This document shows, piece by piece, positions 34,093-42,841 of a stretch of DNA of 64,000 nucleotides. The first letter of the stretch is position 1; every line of letters starts with the position of its first letter. Origin of the DNA: CAYONZ01 sp964405465. GTDB lineage: Bacteria; Bdellovibrionota; Bdellovibrionia; Bdellovibrionales; JAMPXM01. The DNA lies in assembly GCA_964405465.1 (NCBI GenBank), contig CAYONZ010000004.1:1-64000 (forward strand), written 5' to 3'. The notes beneath the pieces are model-generated. The model ran no database searches and had not been told where the DNA came from. It saw only the letters and a list, made by a program, of their open reading frames with translations. The translations under genes were made by a program, and so were the position numbers.

Positions 34093-35427
34093 TTAAAAAA
34101 TATATTTCACTTCAAAGGTAAAATTTCTTCGTGATGTTTGGGATCCGAGTTGGCGATCCTTAGCGCCACCAAGATAATCGAGACCTGACGTCAACTTGAG
34201 ATTGGGTTTTGGTGTATATTGAATCTTTGGTCGCAGCACGAAGGATGGTGCTGCGTTGAGAGCGGTCATCATCATAACCTCGCCAGACCAATCCGAGAGT
34301 GTATTTTCATAACTCAAACGAATGCTTTCAAAAACTTGAGTTTGTAGTTTTGTCTCTAAGAGAAGTTCATTTTGGGCTTGGATGAGAGAATCAACCAGGT
34401 CAATGGACTGCTGGGCCTGAAGCGAATCATAATGATTTACGACGGTTTGAATCTGTGCGCGAAACCGCTCAAGGTAACTTTTCTCAACCCCAACCACACC
34501 TTCAAATCTTGAGAGATTGTGGAGTGGGACACCCGAGAGATCGTTCTGTGACCAAACACGAGAGGCTTCGATTCGGATTAGAAAATCTTGAATTGCAAAC
34601 GAAAGATTTCCTCCCGCTGCAGACACAGGTTCACGTGTGAGCGCGAGTTCAGTGTAGGGCGCGACAATTGAAAGTCGCCGCTGCTCTGTCAGGATACCAC
34701 GAGCGAGAGTGCCGTGAAAGGCAATGATGTCTCCATCCCATCCGTCACCGGTCCATGCTGCGCGCACGGCAAATGAATTTCTGGGAGTGTCGTTGTTTTT
34801 TACGAGTTTGTAAGATGTAGAAAGATCACTCGCTGCAAGACCAGAATATGAAGTGTGTTGATCGATCGACCATCGAAATTCAAAGCTCCATCTTGAGTCG
34901 CCTTGGTGTGGTATGTACTGAATCCATGTTCCGAGTTGGCCTAGTTTTTTTATCTCTTCGTCCAGACCAAGTATGGACTCATCTTTCAGCGCAAAGTAAT
35001 CTGTCGGATTGATACCGTCTGATTTTCCCCATGGTTTATAGATCACTCCCCAGCGGGACCGCCAAGAGTTTGTGTGGTTTTCGATAGAGGCCTCGCGCAA
35101 CGACACATGCGCACCAAGTGTGGATATGCCATCAGAACGAACAATTTGTGAATTGAGATTGTCAAAAACGAGAGCGTCGAGTTTTCCTGTCAAAGACTCA
35201 TGGACCGGCCATATTAAATTTATCCAACTGGCAATTTGAGTTTGTTGAATTTTAGTTTGGGGAGAGTCGTGAGTAGGCAAGTAGACATTCGAAAAAACTT
35301 GACCACCGAAATCGAGCGGTTCATTTGCGCAAGCCTTTCTTGCGAAAGTCAGTCCTACGAGAACCAGTCCTGAAGAAAATAAGAGATTAAAAAACACTGC
35401 GGCACAAAGATTTGTTCTTTTCTTCAT
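34093..35427 (-). CDS. Probable outer-membrane beta-barrel protein of an export system
   Basis: 444 residues from the ATG at 35427 (AAGGTAAA just upstream; the frame extends 18 codons further). Signal peptide cut near KACANE. The mature part alternates polar and hydrophobic residues in strands of about 10, with many Trp/Tyr (WSFEFRWSID, WRSRWGVIYKPWG), and ends in a strand finishing with Phe (FTFEVKYIF), the usual outer-membrane barrel C-terminus. It follows a LolA-like gene by 6 nt. Barrel, LolA-like carrier and FtsX- or RND-type permease sets are known from DUF1302-type clusters, and this looks like one. The family was not pinned down. Confidence 0.7.
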   Translation of the reverse strand: MKKRTNLCAAVFFNLLFSSGLVLVGLTFARKACANEPLDFGGQVFSNVYLPTHDSPQTKIQQTQIASWINLIWPVHESLTGKLDALVFDNLNSQIVRSDGISTLGAHVSLREASIENHTNSWRSRWGVIYKPWGKSDGINPTDYFALKDESILGLDEEIKKLGQLGTWIQYIPHQGDSRWSFEFRWSIDQHTSYSGLAASDLSTSYKLVKNNDTPRNSFAVRAAWTGDGWDGDIIAFHGTLARGILTEQRRLSIVAPYTELALTREPVSAAGGNLSFAIQDFLIRIEASRVWSQNDLSGVPLHNLSRFEGVVGVEKSYLERFRAQIQTVVNHYDSLQAQQSIDLVDSLIQAQNELLLETKLQTQVFESIRLSYENTLSDWSGEVMMMTALNAAPSFVLRPKIQYTPKPNLKLTSGLDYLGGAKDRQLGSQTSRRNFTFEVKYIF

Positions 35428-35487
35428 TTTACCTTGGTAATTCGGCTCCGGCTTTGTGTGTCGCACATTTTGGGGTTTCATTCGAGC

Positions 35488-36378
35488 TCATCTTTCAGAG
35501 GCTAAGCCGGCCAGAGTGAAGAGGGAATTTGTAAGTGAGGTTTTCACATCAACTTCACTAAATTCGATTTGTGTCATCCCCTTGGTTTTTAAATTTGTCA
35601 TGGTGAGCGAGTGAGAAAAGTAGTGATTTGTTTTGCTGTCCATTAGCTTGATATTTTCAAATTTCAGTCTTTTTAAAAGTTCTCCGGAGAGATCATAGTA
35701 GTCCATTTGGCGTGAGGTGAATTTTTCTGTATCCAGCCAGGTGACCACTTTTGCGTATTTGGTTCGATCTTTGACAGCATCATTGACAGGTATGCCTTCG
35801 ATTTGCAGACACTGGCCACCTCCAACGGGGCAGCCTCCCTCAGGTAAAAAGCGATAAGTGTAATCATCGACATGTGGAGTGGCGATGTCGGCATAGCTAA
35901 AGTCAGATCCCATATAAGATGAACTTTGATTTTGACTCTCTACGCGACGAACTTTTTTGTATACAGGTAAATATAAATGCACTTCACTTTTGCTTTCTGG
36001 TCTTTCAAGAAACAAAACCGCTTCATTTTTAATTTCGGCAGGCGCATGGAACCTGGTGAGAGTTTGGTAAAGTGTCCCGTCACTCATAAGTTTACGCCAC
36101 CAGGTGAATTCTTTTTTAGATTCTTTGCGGCCTTCGCCAGAGGCGATCAGTACCGCATGGGCTTTGAGATCAGAAAACTTTCGGACCTCTTCATTTTTTC
36201 GCATGGCTTCAATGGGCGAAAGGGCCGCGTGAGATGGAGGAGCCAGCATCTCGGTTGCGCAGATCAAGAAAAGAGGAAGTGTGAAGGTCTTTGCCAGTTG
36301 CCTAAGTCTTGTTGTCAGTGTTGTTGGGATTTCATCTTGGCAGTAATGAGCAGGCGATGTCAGGTTATGTGTAGGCAT
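35488..36378 (-). CDS. Outer-membrane lipoprotein-sorting protein (LolA-like, PF17131 type)
   Basis: 296 residues, GAGG before the ATG. After a signal peptide near 30-50 (PLFLICATEMLAPPSHA) comes a LolA/LolB-like half-barrel: EFTWWRKLMSDGTLYQTLTR, then KSEVHLYLPVYKKVRRVES and SSSYMGSDFSYAD, a phrase typical of the LolA-like proteins annotated as outer membrane lipoprotein-sorting protein and encoded with MMPL or FtsX transporters. It should carry a lipid-like ligand across the periplasm between permease and barrel. It is followed within 6 nt by the barrel gene. Confidence 0.82.
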   Translation of the reverse strand: MPTHNLTSPAHYCQDEIPTTLTTRLRQLAKTFTLPLFLICATEMLAPPSHAALSPIEAMRKNEEVRKFSDLKAHAVLIASGEGRKESKKEFTWWRKLMSDGTLYQTLTRFHAPAEIKNEAVLFLERPESKSEVHLYLPVYKKVRRVESQNQSSSYMGSDFSYADIATPHVDDYTYRFLPEGGCPVGGGQCLQIEGIPVNDAVKDRTKYAKVVTWLDTEKFTSRQMDYYDLSGELLKRLKFENIKLMDSKTNHYFSHSLTMTNLKTKGMTQIEFSEVDVKTSLTNSLFTLAGLASER

Positions 36379-36578
36379 AGAGACCTCATTTGGTGCAAGC
36401 GCTTGGAGTGTTTCGGAAGTGTTCTTATATGATCAGAGCAAACTGTCAGCAGCTGGTCAATGATAGGACAATAGAGTTCGATTTTTTTGCCAAATCAGTT
36501 GAAATTTATGAATGTTTGTTTTTTACTTTAGGAAGTCGGTTGCTGAGTTGTACCGACAAAAAATTAAATTAAAAAAAT

Positions 36579-36655
36579 CTGCGCGTGGCTCAGCTTGGTA
36601 GAGCACTTGCTTGGGGTGCAAGAGGTCGCTGGTTCAAATCCAGTCGCGCAGACCA
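36579..36655 (+). tRNA. tRNA-Pro (anticodon GGG)
   Basis: A 77-nt cloverleaf. Acceptor CTGCGCG pairs with CGCGCAG, then discriminator A and an encoded CCA. D-arm GCTC/GAGC, anticodon stem CTTGC/GCAAG around loop TTGGGGT with GGG at 36613-36615, T-arm with TTCAAAT. The layout matches bacterial tRNA-Pro. It is on the opposite strand to the export genes either side and splits them. Confidence 0.95.
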
Positions 36656-36734
36656 ATTTCATCTAAAAATCTAAGATTTATATCAGCGTCTTCTTTTAGG
36701 ACAATTGTACGACAAGTTATACGACAAATAATTG

Positions 36735-39416
36735 CTATTCATAATTCAGAGCTTCTTTTACTTTGAGGGCTGCGGCTCTGCGCGCGGGCAAGAGACTTGC
36801 GAATACGGCAATCACAACTCCCAGAACAAGAGTTTCAGTCACCGACGACAGCGGAAAGTGAAAGTCAATATTCCAACCCAGCAAGACACTCATTGTTGTG
36901 GTGACCCAGATATACGACAAGTATGAGCCAAGTGCACAGGCCACGAACGAGCCTAGTGTGCCGAGCGTGAGTGATTCGAAAAAAATCATCTGTATCAATT
37001 GACTTCGACTCATGCCGAGTGCTCGAAGCATTCCGATTTCGCGGGTGCGTTCAAGAAGATGTATCAACATGGTGTTGAGTAAACCAATTAGGCCCACTAA
37101 GAGAGCGACAGCCTCAACTGCGCGATTGAAGGCAAAACTTTGATCAACCACATCTTTAATCTGCTGAACAATTTGTGTGGGTAAGGTTCCAATGAGGCCA
37201 TATTTTGGCGTGAGAACAAACTCGAGTCGACTCTTTAATTGTTGCTGGGTGATGTCCTTGGGGCGCACACTAAAGGATGTGCAGAGGTGATCGTTGAACC
37301 GGACTTTGTACAAGTCTCGCGAGAGATAGATCACGCCATTTGGATGAGCATAGTCGTTGACGACGCCAATAATCTGCAAATGCAGTGGCCCCGTAGGGGT
37401 GTTGAGTGTGACTTGATCGCCTGTTCTTTTATTGAACTTGGCAACAAAGCTCTGTGAGACCAAGGTGGAAGGGGACGCTTGATCAAAAAGTTTGCGTCCC
37501 AGCTCGTTTCGGAGATCATCGCTCTGAGAACCGAACCGAGTTTTCTCTTCAGGTGTCTGTTCACCTTGAACGGGTTCGATGAAGTGAAATCCCCACTCAG
37601 GAGCTGGCTCATCATAGGCCTTGATGGCAATTTTTTTCTGTTCGTGAGTGATTTGGGTGTAACGAAATCCCTGCGCACCTTTGTTGCCGATCACCGACAC
37701 TCCCTCAATACGATTGATTTCATCTCGGAGTTCTTCTTTCATGGCTTGAACTTGAAAATCAACAAGTCTGCCATTTGAAGTGATCACAACTGAGTTGGCA
37801 GCGAGAACTCGGTCGGCCCATGAAGAGATCGTCTCGCGAAAGCTCAGGTTGATGGCCGAAACCACGATGACAAGCATGAGTCCCACAATAAGGCTTAAAA
37901 CGTTGCTTCCTGTTCGGCTCGGATTACGAAGAAGATTATCGAGACCGAGGCGAGCAATGATCTTGTTTTTAAAAAAACGCGAAGACCCCATTTGGATGCT
38001 TTTGAGAATCAAAATCACCAGAGGAACCGAAAAACCAGCTCCTGCCAAAACTCCCAGGGGAGCATTGATTTGTTGCAAAACAATCGATTTCAGTCCCAAT
38101 TTAAAGTGGGCTGCCAAACCAATATAGATCAGACCCAGTGTCGACAGAATTGAAAGTAAAAATAAAAAGTTTTTAGCTTTTTGCGGTGAGGCCTGTGTGC
38201 CTTTGGGTCGTAGTGCTTCAACCGGAGATATTTTAGTTGCACTATAGGCCGGGAAAAAGGCAGCAAGCATCGAAGCCATGACTCCAATGAAAAGCGCAAG
38301 CCAGAGATCGGACAGCGAGAAGTGAATTGTCGTGACTTCGATGGGCGTCATGAACTGGTGGGACATTGAGACCGTGATGTAGTGCAGTAGTTTCATTGAG
38401 AGAAGGCGACCAAGCCCTGCGCCGATGAGTGAGCTGACGCTTCCTAAAACAAAGACTTCAGCCAGAAGTGAAGTCAAGAGTGCGGACCGAGTGGTGCCTA
38501 TCGCCCTAAGTGCGCCGATTTCTCGCCGGCGCTCGGCAATTGAAATGGCCACAGTGTTAGCGACTAAAAAAATTCCAACGACGAGAGCGAGCGACGAAAG
38601 AAAAGTGAGCATCGCTTGAAACGAGCTCACCATTTTTTTTAAACTCTCACTTTGTGAGTCAGGAGCTTGTACGGCGAATGATGGCCCGAGTTTGTTTTGA
38701 ATTCTGTTTTGCAGGTCTTCAATCGAGATGTCTTTTTTTGCAACAATATCGACACGATCAACTTTGCCCTCTTTGCCAAAGGTAAAGCGCGCGCCATCGA
38801 TATCCATGATTGCGATTCCACCGCCATAGGCTTTGGCTGGACCCGTTGGCGACAAAAGCCCACGAACAGTAAAGGTCTTTAAGCCTGTCGCGCTGGCAAG
38901 TTCAATTTTGTCATCAATTTTAAGTTTGTGTTTTACCGCGAATTCGTTGGTGAGAATGAGGCTGTCAGGTTGATTCAAAAAAACCAATGGGTCATCGATG
39001 ATTTTTTCATCGACGGTTTTATAGGTGCGTAGACCTTGCTCACGTAAGAGATCAACGCCAAAAATCAAAAGCGATTGTAGTTGAGACCCACGATGAAAAA
39101 ATCCACGGGACTCAATCATGGGAACTGCGTTCTGAACGCCATCGACCTGAGCAATTTCATCCACGATCGACTCTGAAAAGCCCTGTTCTCCGAGCGAGAC
39201 AGTCAAGGCGGCCTTGCCGCTGATCGCCTCAATGCTCTCTTGAAATGACTCAAGTGTGGCCCGGTTGATGATTTGAACCGAAATAAAAAGCGCAACACCA
39301 AGGGCCATGCCTAAACCGGTTAGCGCTGTTCGGGTTGGTTTCGTGGTGAGTTGTCTGAGGGCAAAGAAGCGAAAAAGATTGAGCAGTGTCTGCGTCACCT
39401 GCGAGAACTTTCGCAT
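36735..39416 (-). CDS. FtsX/MacB-type ABC transporter permease
   Basis: About 894 residues from the ATG at 39416 (GGAG 8 nt upstream; a TTG at 39422 is too close to it). It has two FtsX-like permease modules. The first has a span at about 25-48, a large periplasmic loop to about 265, then three spans at about 270-405 with the EALRPKG motif after the last. The second has spans from about 435-525, another periplasmic loop to about 765 and final spans to about 890, ending VKEALNYE. REIGALRAIG and REIGMLRALGMS are the two coupling-helix signatures. A duplicated arrangement like this is typical of DUF214/LolCE-type exporters that move lipids or lipoproteins. It overlaps the ATPase gene stop region. 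Confidence 0.88.
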   Translation of the reverse strand: MRKFSQVTQTLLNLFRFFALRQLTTKPTRTALTGLGMALGVALFISVQIINRATLESFQESIEAISGKAALTVSLGEQGFSESIVDEIAQVDGVQNAVPMIESRGFFHRGSQLQSLLIFGVDLLREQGLRTYKTVDEKIIDDPLVFLNQPDSLILTNEFAVKHKLKIDDKIELASATGLKTFTVRGLLSPTGPAKAYGGGIAIMDIDGARFTFGKEGKVDRVDIVAKKDISIEDLQNRIQNKLGPSFAVQAPDSQSESLKKMVSSFQAMLTFLSSLALVVGIFLVANTVAISIAERRREIGALRAIGTTRSALLTSLLAEVFVLGSVSSLIGAGLGRLLSMKLLHYITVSMSHQFMTPIEVTTIHFSLSDLWLALFIGVMASMLAAFFPAYSATKISPVEALRPKGTQASPQKAKNFLFLLSILSTLGLIYIGLAAHFKLGLKSIVLQQINAPLGVLAGAGFSVPLVILILKSIQMGSSRFFKNKIIARLGLDNLLRNPSRTGSNVLSLIVGLMLVIVVSAINLSFRETISSWADRVLAANSVVITSNGRLVDFQVQAMKEELRDEINRIEGVSVIGNKGAQGFRYTQITHEQKKIAIKAYDEPAPEWGFHFIEPVQGEQTPEEKTRFGSQSDDLRNELGRKLFDQASPSTLVSQSFVAKFNKRTGDQVTLNTPTGPLHLQIIGVVNDYAHPNGVIYLSRDLYKVRFNDHLCTSFSVRPKDITQQQLKSRLEFVLTPKYGLIGTLPTQIVQQIKDVVDQSFAFNRAVEAVALLVGLIGLLNTMLIHLLERTREIGMLRALGMSRSQLIQMIFFESLTLGTLGSFVACALGSYLSYIWVTTTMSVLLGWNIDFHFPLSSVTETLVLGVVIAVFASLLPARRAAALKVKEALNYE

Positions 39417-39418
39417 GG

Positions 39419-40111
39419 TCAATTCTCCAGAGTGCGAGTTACAGGTTGGTCTGACTCAATTGTGCCGTCACGAAAACGCACGATGCGAGTTCCATATTGA
39501 GCTGCCTTTTGGTCGTGGGTGACCATGATGATAGTTTGTTTCTTTTCTTGAGAAAGCTTTTGCAGCAAAGACAAAACATTTTCGCCGGTCTTTGAGTCTA
39601 GGTTTCCAGTTGGTTCATCAGCCAAAAGCAAAAGTGGATCGGCAATAAGCGCGCGTGCAATTGCCACGCGTTGCATTTCGCCGCCAGAGAGTTCAAAGGG
39701 ATGGTGCTGCAGACGATGGGCCACACCCAAAAACTCCATCAAATCTTTGGCCTTTTTTTCAACGGCGTTGAGATTTTGACCATCGAGTAAGCAGGGGAGA
39801 GCAACATTCTCAAGCGCCGTCAGAGTGGGAACTAAATGAAAGAATTGAAAAATGAAACCAAGTTTTCTTCTGCGAAATAAAGAAAGATCGGTGTCGCCCA
39901 GCAACTCAAGTCTTTGCGTTCCTACAAGTATCGATCCGGCTGTTGGGGTGTCGAGTCCGCCGATGATTTGTAAAAGTGTACTTTTGCCTGAGCCACTTGG
40001 ACCCATAATCGAAATGAATTCGCCTTGTTTGACCTCGAGCGAAACTCCCTTTAAGATTTGAATTTCACCATTTTGATATGACTTTTCGATTTGCTGAACT
40101 TGTAAGAGCAT
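39419..40111 (-). CDS. ABC transporter ATP-binding protein (LolD/MacB type)
   Basis: 230 residues from the ATG at 40111, which gives the normal family start. Walker A GPSGSGKST near residue 39, Q-loop FIFQFFHLVP, signature ELSGGEMQRVAIARAL, Walker B LLLLADEPTGNLDS, switch His VTHD. All motifs are intact. LolD/MacB-like ATPases drive FtsX-type permeases to extract lipids or lipoproteins or drive mechanical export. Its gene is followed directly by the permease gene. The start codon is only 14 nt from the divergent start of the flavin reductase gene. Confidence 0.92.
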   Translation of the reverse strand: MLLQVQQIEKSYQNGEIQILKGVSLEVKQGEFISIMGPSGSGKSTLLQIIGGLDTPTAGSILVGTQRLELLGDTDLSLFRRRKLGFIFQFFHLVPTLTALENVALPCLLDGQNLNAVEKKAKDLMEFLGVAHRLQHHPFELSGGEMQRVAIARALIADPLLLLADEPTGNLDSKTGENVLSLLQKLSQEKKQTIIMVTHDQKAAQYGTRIVRFRDGTIESDQPVTRTLEN

Positions 40112-40125
40112 GCAAAAATCTTGGC

Positions 40126-40800
40126 ATGAAACAAGGTCAGAAACAAGAATCAAAGAAAACCATTTGTTTAATCAACGGAAGCCGCTGCGGGGCTAAGGGA
40201 AACTCGGCACAGATTTCAATCTACCTTGAATCCTTGATTAAAAAAGAATTGTCGCGATTTCGAAAGAATCACAACGTTCACTGGAACAGCGAATTTGTTT
40301 CGCTCAATCTAGCCGAGAGACTCTCATTTGCAAAGAGTTTTGCGACGGACCGTGAGCTGCAGAAGAATCTGAGGCAGGCCGACGGCTTTGTGTTTTTGAC
40401 CGGAACTTACTGGGATTCATGGGGAAGTCCGCTGCAAAAATTTTTTGAAGATATGACTGAATTTGAGTGCGGAGAGCTTTGGCTAAATAAACCAGCGACG
40501 GCAGTGGTCTCAATGCATTCGGTGGGCGGCAAGGAAGTGCTTTCGAGGTTGATCGGAGTACTCAACACGCTTGGGCTATGGGTACCTCCTGTTGGTGGAT
40601 TAGTTTTGTCGGCGGTGAATGAACTGGCTCTCAACGTATCTCCAGCGGATTCAGCCCCTGACTTGCAAGATGATCTCTGGCGCAAAGAAGACCTGCGGTT
40701 GATTGCTCATAACTTATTGCAGGCTCTGCATAGTGAGCTCCAGTTTCGGGCTTGGCCGGTTGACCGAAAAAACACCGAGGCTGTGTGGTTTAAAAAGTAA
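40126..40800 (+). CDS. NADPH-dependent FMN reductase / flavodoxin-like protein
   Basis: 224 residues from the ATG at 40126; the frame is open upstream but runs into the opposite gene. The core is a flavodoxin-like fold: KTICLINGSRCGAKGNSAQI (first strand and FMN phosphate loop), GFVFLTGTYWDSWGSPLQKF (second flavin loop, as in FMN_red proteins), and a VVSMHSVGGKEVL strand-loop. Such proteins reduce FMN or quinones with NAD(P)H in the cytoplasm. No ribosome site is seen, so the mRNA may be leaderless. It faces the phosphopantetheinyl transferase gene at its 3' end. Confidence 0.78.
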   Translation: MKQGQKQESKKTICLINGSRCGAKGNSAQISIYLESLIKKELSRFRKNHNVHWNSEFVSLNLAERLSFAKSFATDRELQKNLRQADGFVFLTGTYWDSWGSPLQKFFEDMTEFECGELWLNKPATAVVSMHSVGGKEVLSRLIGVLNTLGLWVPPVGGLVLSAVNELALNVSPADSAPDLQDDLWRKEDLRLIAHNLLQALHSELQFRAWPVDRKNTEAVWFKK

Positions 40801-41022
40801 TTTTCGCTTCTTGGTTTGCTACGCTCTATCTCTGTGGAGCGGCCAGCACGAATGGCAAAACGATCCGAATCAAGACCGACGCTTCGATTTTTTACCATTT
40901 TAACGCTTTACGGTTTTGCCTAAGCTAAAATAGCCAATCAGGCTTATTCAGTCATTTTTCCTAAGGTATTTGGGGCTATTTGGGAATTTAAGAAAAACAA
41001 TCTAAAGCAATCAATTGAATGC

Positions 41023-41814
41023 TCACCGAGAGTTCACCAACAGGACTGCCGAAAAAATCGTCCCATGTTGCAGACACCAATGGCCGTCAAAGATCATTCC
41101 TTTGGTAAATTCATTCGACCAATCTTCGGTCAATTGAATTTTAAAGCGGGCCTGCTCAATTGCAAGTTCCTCTCCAGATGGAATGAGCAAGCGATCCATT
41201 TCGCAGAAAACCGCAGACTGAAAACTATGAAACTGGTGAGTCAGAGGAGAAATGCATTTGAACAAACTCTCTTTGCCTGAAAAGATCAAAGTACTGAAAA
41301 TCTGTCTGGAATACTCGTCAAGTGATGTTGCAAATTCTCGTTCGAGTTCATTGAGGCAGTGGCGCGTAACTGCGGCGATACTTTTGGGCTTCAGCAGTGG
41401 CTCCAGATCAATTCCGATACTGCGATAATCTTGTTTTTTTGCGACCATGGCCCAAGCCAAATCACCTTTATGAGAAATAGACCCAACGGCGCTAGGGGGC
41501 CACACAACACCGCGATCGTGTCTGGAAAGCACTGAGCGGCGCAGGTGCGAATCAAGTTCACCTAAAGCAAGACCTGCGGCTCGACGCCCGGTTAAAAATT
41601 CAAGCTGCCTGTCTGGTGACGCATCAATTAACGTGGCATCGATTTGCAGACCCGACTCATTAAACACAAATTGTTTATATAGACGAAGATCTGTGTTGGT
41701 CGGGGTCGAGCAGAGTTGCCCAATGCAATTCGAAAGGCAAAGTGGAGAGGCGAGAAGTTTGATGTTCACCTCCCCAAGATCTTGGTCCTTGCTGGTCTTG
41801 TCAAGGGAGATCAT
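41023..41814 (-). CDS. 4'-phosphopantetheinyl transferase (EntD/Sfp superfamily)
   Basis: 263 residues. GRRAAGLALGELD near 75-87, WPPSAVGSISHKG near 117-129 and GIDLEPLL near 147 with FSGKESLFKCI near 195 are the family motifs; the GIDLE Asp and Glu and the KES Glu bind Mg2+. It transfers phosphopantetheine from CoA to a carrier protein, activating fatty-acid, polyketide or peptide synthesis carriers. No carrier or synthase is in the window. The EntD-like form suggests a role beyond or replacing AcpS. Confidence 0.85.
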   Translation of the reverse strand: MISLDKTSKDQDLGEVNIKLLASPLCLSNCIGQLCSTPTNTDLRLYKQFVFNESGLQIDATLIDASPDRQLEFLTGRRAAGLALGELDSHLRRSVLSRHDRGVVWPPSAVGSISHKGDLAWAMVAKKQDYRSIGIDLEPLLKPKSIAAVTRHCLNELEREFATSLDEYSRQIFSTLIFSGKESLFKCISPLTHQFHSFQSAVFCEMDRLLIPSGEELAIEQARFKIQLTEDWSNEFTKGMIFDGHWCLQHGTIFSAVLLVNSR

Positions 41815-41863
41815 GGTCTCTAATCTTTAAGGAGGGGCATCTTTTCGACGGGAGATCAACATC

Positions 41864-42829
41864 ATGACTAACCTCGCTCGGCGACTCAATCGTAAAATAG
41901 TTCTGGGGGCAATTGGTCTTGGGCTGCTGACACTTGCCCCTGCACTCGCAAAAAACGAAGCGAATCGAGCGTCCACTTTTGGTTCGCCCGATGGCTTACC
42001 CGATAGCGCTCCTCATGGTTCGCCTTCGACAAATGTCATCTATGGTCAGGATGATCGAAAAGATATTTATCAAATTCAAGACCCGCAGCTTCTGTCGTTG
42101 GCCGCTTCAACTGTTGGCCTCGTGAACTACGATCATCTCACAAAAAAAAATGGCGGTCTAAGTTTGCAAACCGAACCTTATGGGGCATCGAGAAATCTTT
42201 GCACATCAGAGCGGTTCTTTGATCAAGAAACTTCCCCATTTTGCTCTGGATTTTTGGTTGCGCCTGATGTGGTTGCCACAGCTGGACACTGCGTTCCCAC
42301 GCAAAGCTTGTGCATGAGAACAAAATTTGTTTTCGGTTTTTCGATGCCTGTGCCTGGGCAAATTATCAAAGACTTCAGTAATGACGATGTCTATGGTTGC
42401 CAAACTCTCTTAATTTCCAAGAGAGAACTAAAAGGCGCAGATTTTTCTCTGGTGAAACTCGATCGACCAGTTCTCAATCGGCGGCCGCTCACAATGCGAA
42501 GTTCGGGCCAGATTCAAATGAATGATACCCTCATGGTGATCGGTCATCCTACGGGTCTGCCAACCAAGATTTCGGAACATGGAAAAGTCCGTCTTATCAA
42601 TTCTGATTTTTTTGTTACGACACTCGATACCTATGGCGGAAACTCTGGTTCAGCAGTCTTCAATTCACAAACATACGAAGTCGAAGGAATTTTGGTTCGA
42701 GGCGAAAAAGACTTCGTCAATGCACCAAACAACTTGTGTCGCATTTCAAATGTGTGTGATGAGTCAGGTTGCCGCGGCGAGGATGTCACGCGGGTTGAAG
42801 CCTTCAGGCAGTTGATATTTCGAAAATGA
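41864..42829 (+). CDS. Secreted trypsin-like (V8/chymotrypsin-fold) serine protease
   Basis: 321 residues. Signal peptide to about residue 29 (LAPALA-KN). A pro-like Ser/Pro/Gly-rich region lies at about 35-60. Catalytic triad: His in VVATAGHCV at about 140, Asp in KGADFSLVKL at about 193, Ser in YGGNSGSAVF at about 258. Eight or more Cys include the usual pair around the His. IGHPTGLPTKISEHG is the strand before the catalytic Ser seen in glutamyl-endopeptidase-like enzymes. It is likely exported and able to degrade prey or host protein, which is inference from the family. Divergent from the phosphopantetheinyl transferase gene. Confidence 0.88.
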   Translation: MTNLARRLNRKIVLGAIGLGLLTLAPALAKNEANRASTFGSPDGLPDSAPHGSPSTNVIYGQDDRKDIYQIQDPQLLSLAASTVGLVNYDHLTKKNGGLSLQTEPYGASRNLCTSERFFDQETSPFCSGFLVAPDVVATAGHCVPTQSLCMRTKFVFGFSMPVPGQIIKDFSNDDVYGCQTLLISKRELKGADFSLVKLDRPVLNRRPLTMRSSGQIQMNDTLMVIGHPTGLPTKISEHGKVRLINSDFFVTTLDTYGGNSGSAVFNSQTYEVEGILVRGEKDFVNAPNNLCRISNVCDESGCRGEDVTRVEAFRQLIFRK

Positions 42830-42841
42830 GTTGGGCACGCT

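Noticed and set aside
41023..41814. Phosphopantetheinyl transferase as sign of a polyketide or peptide synthase cluster
   Set aside because: No carrier, synthase or condensation genes are in the window.
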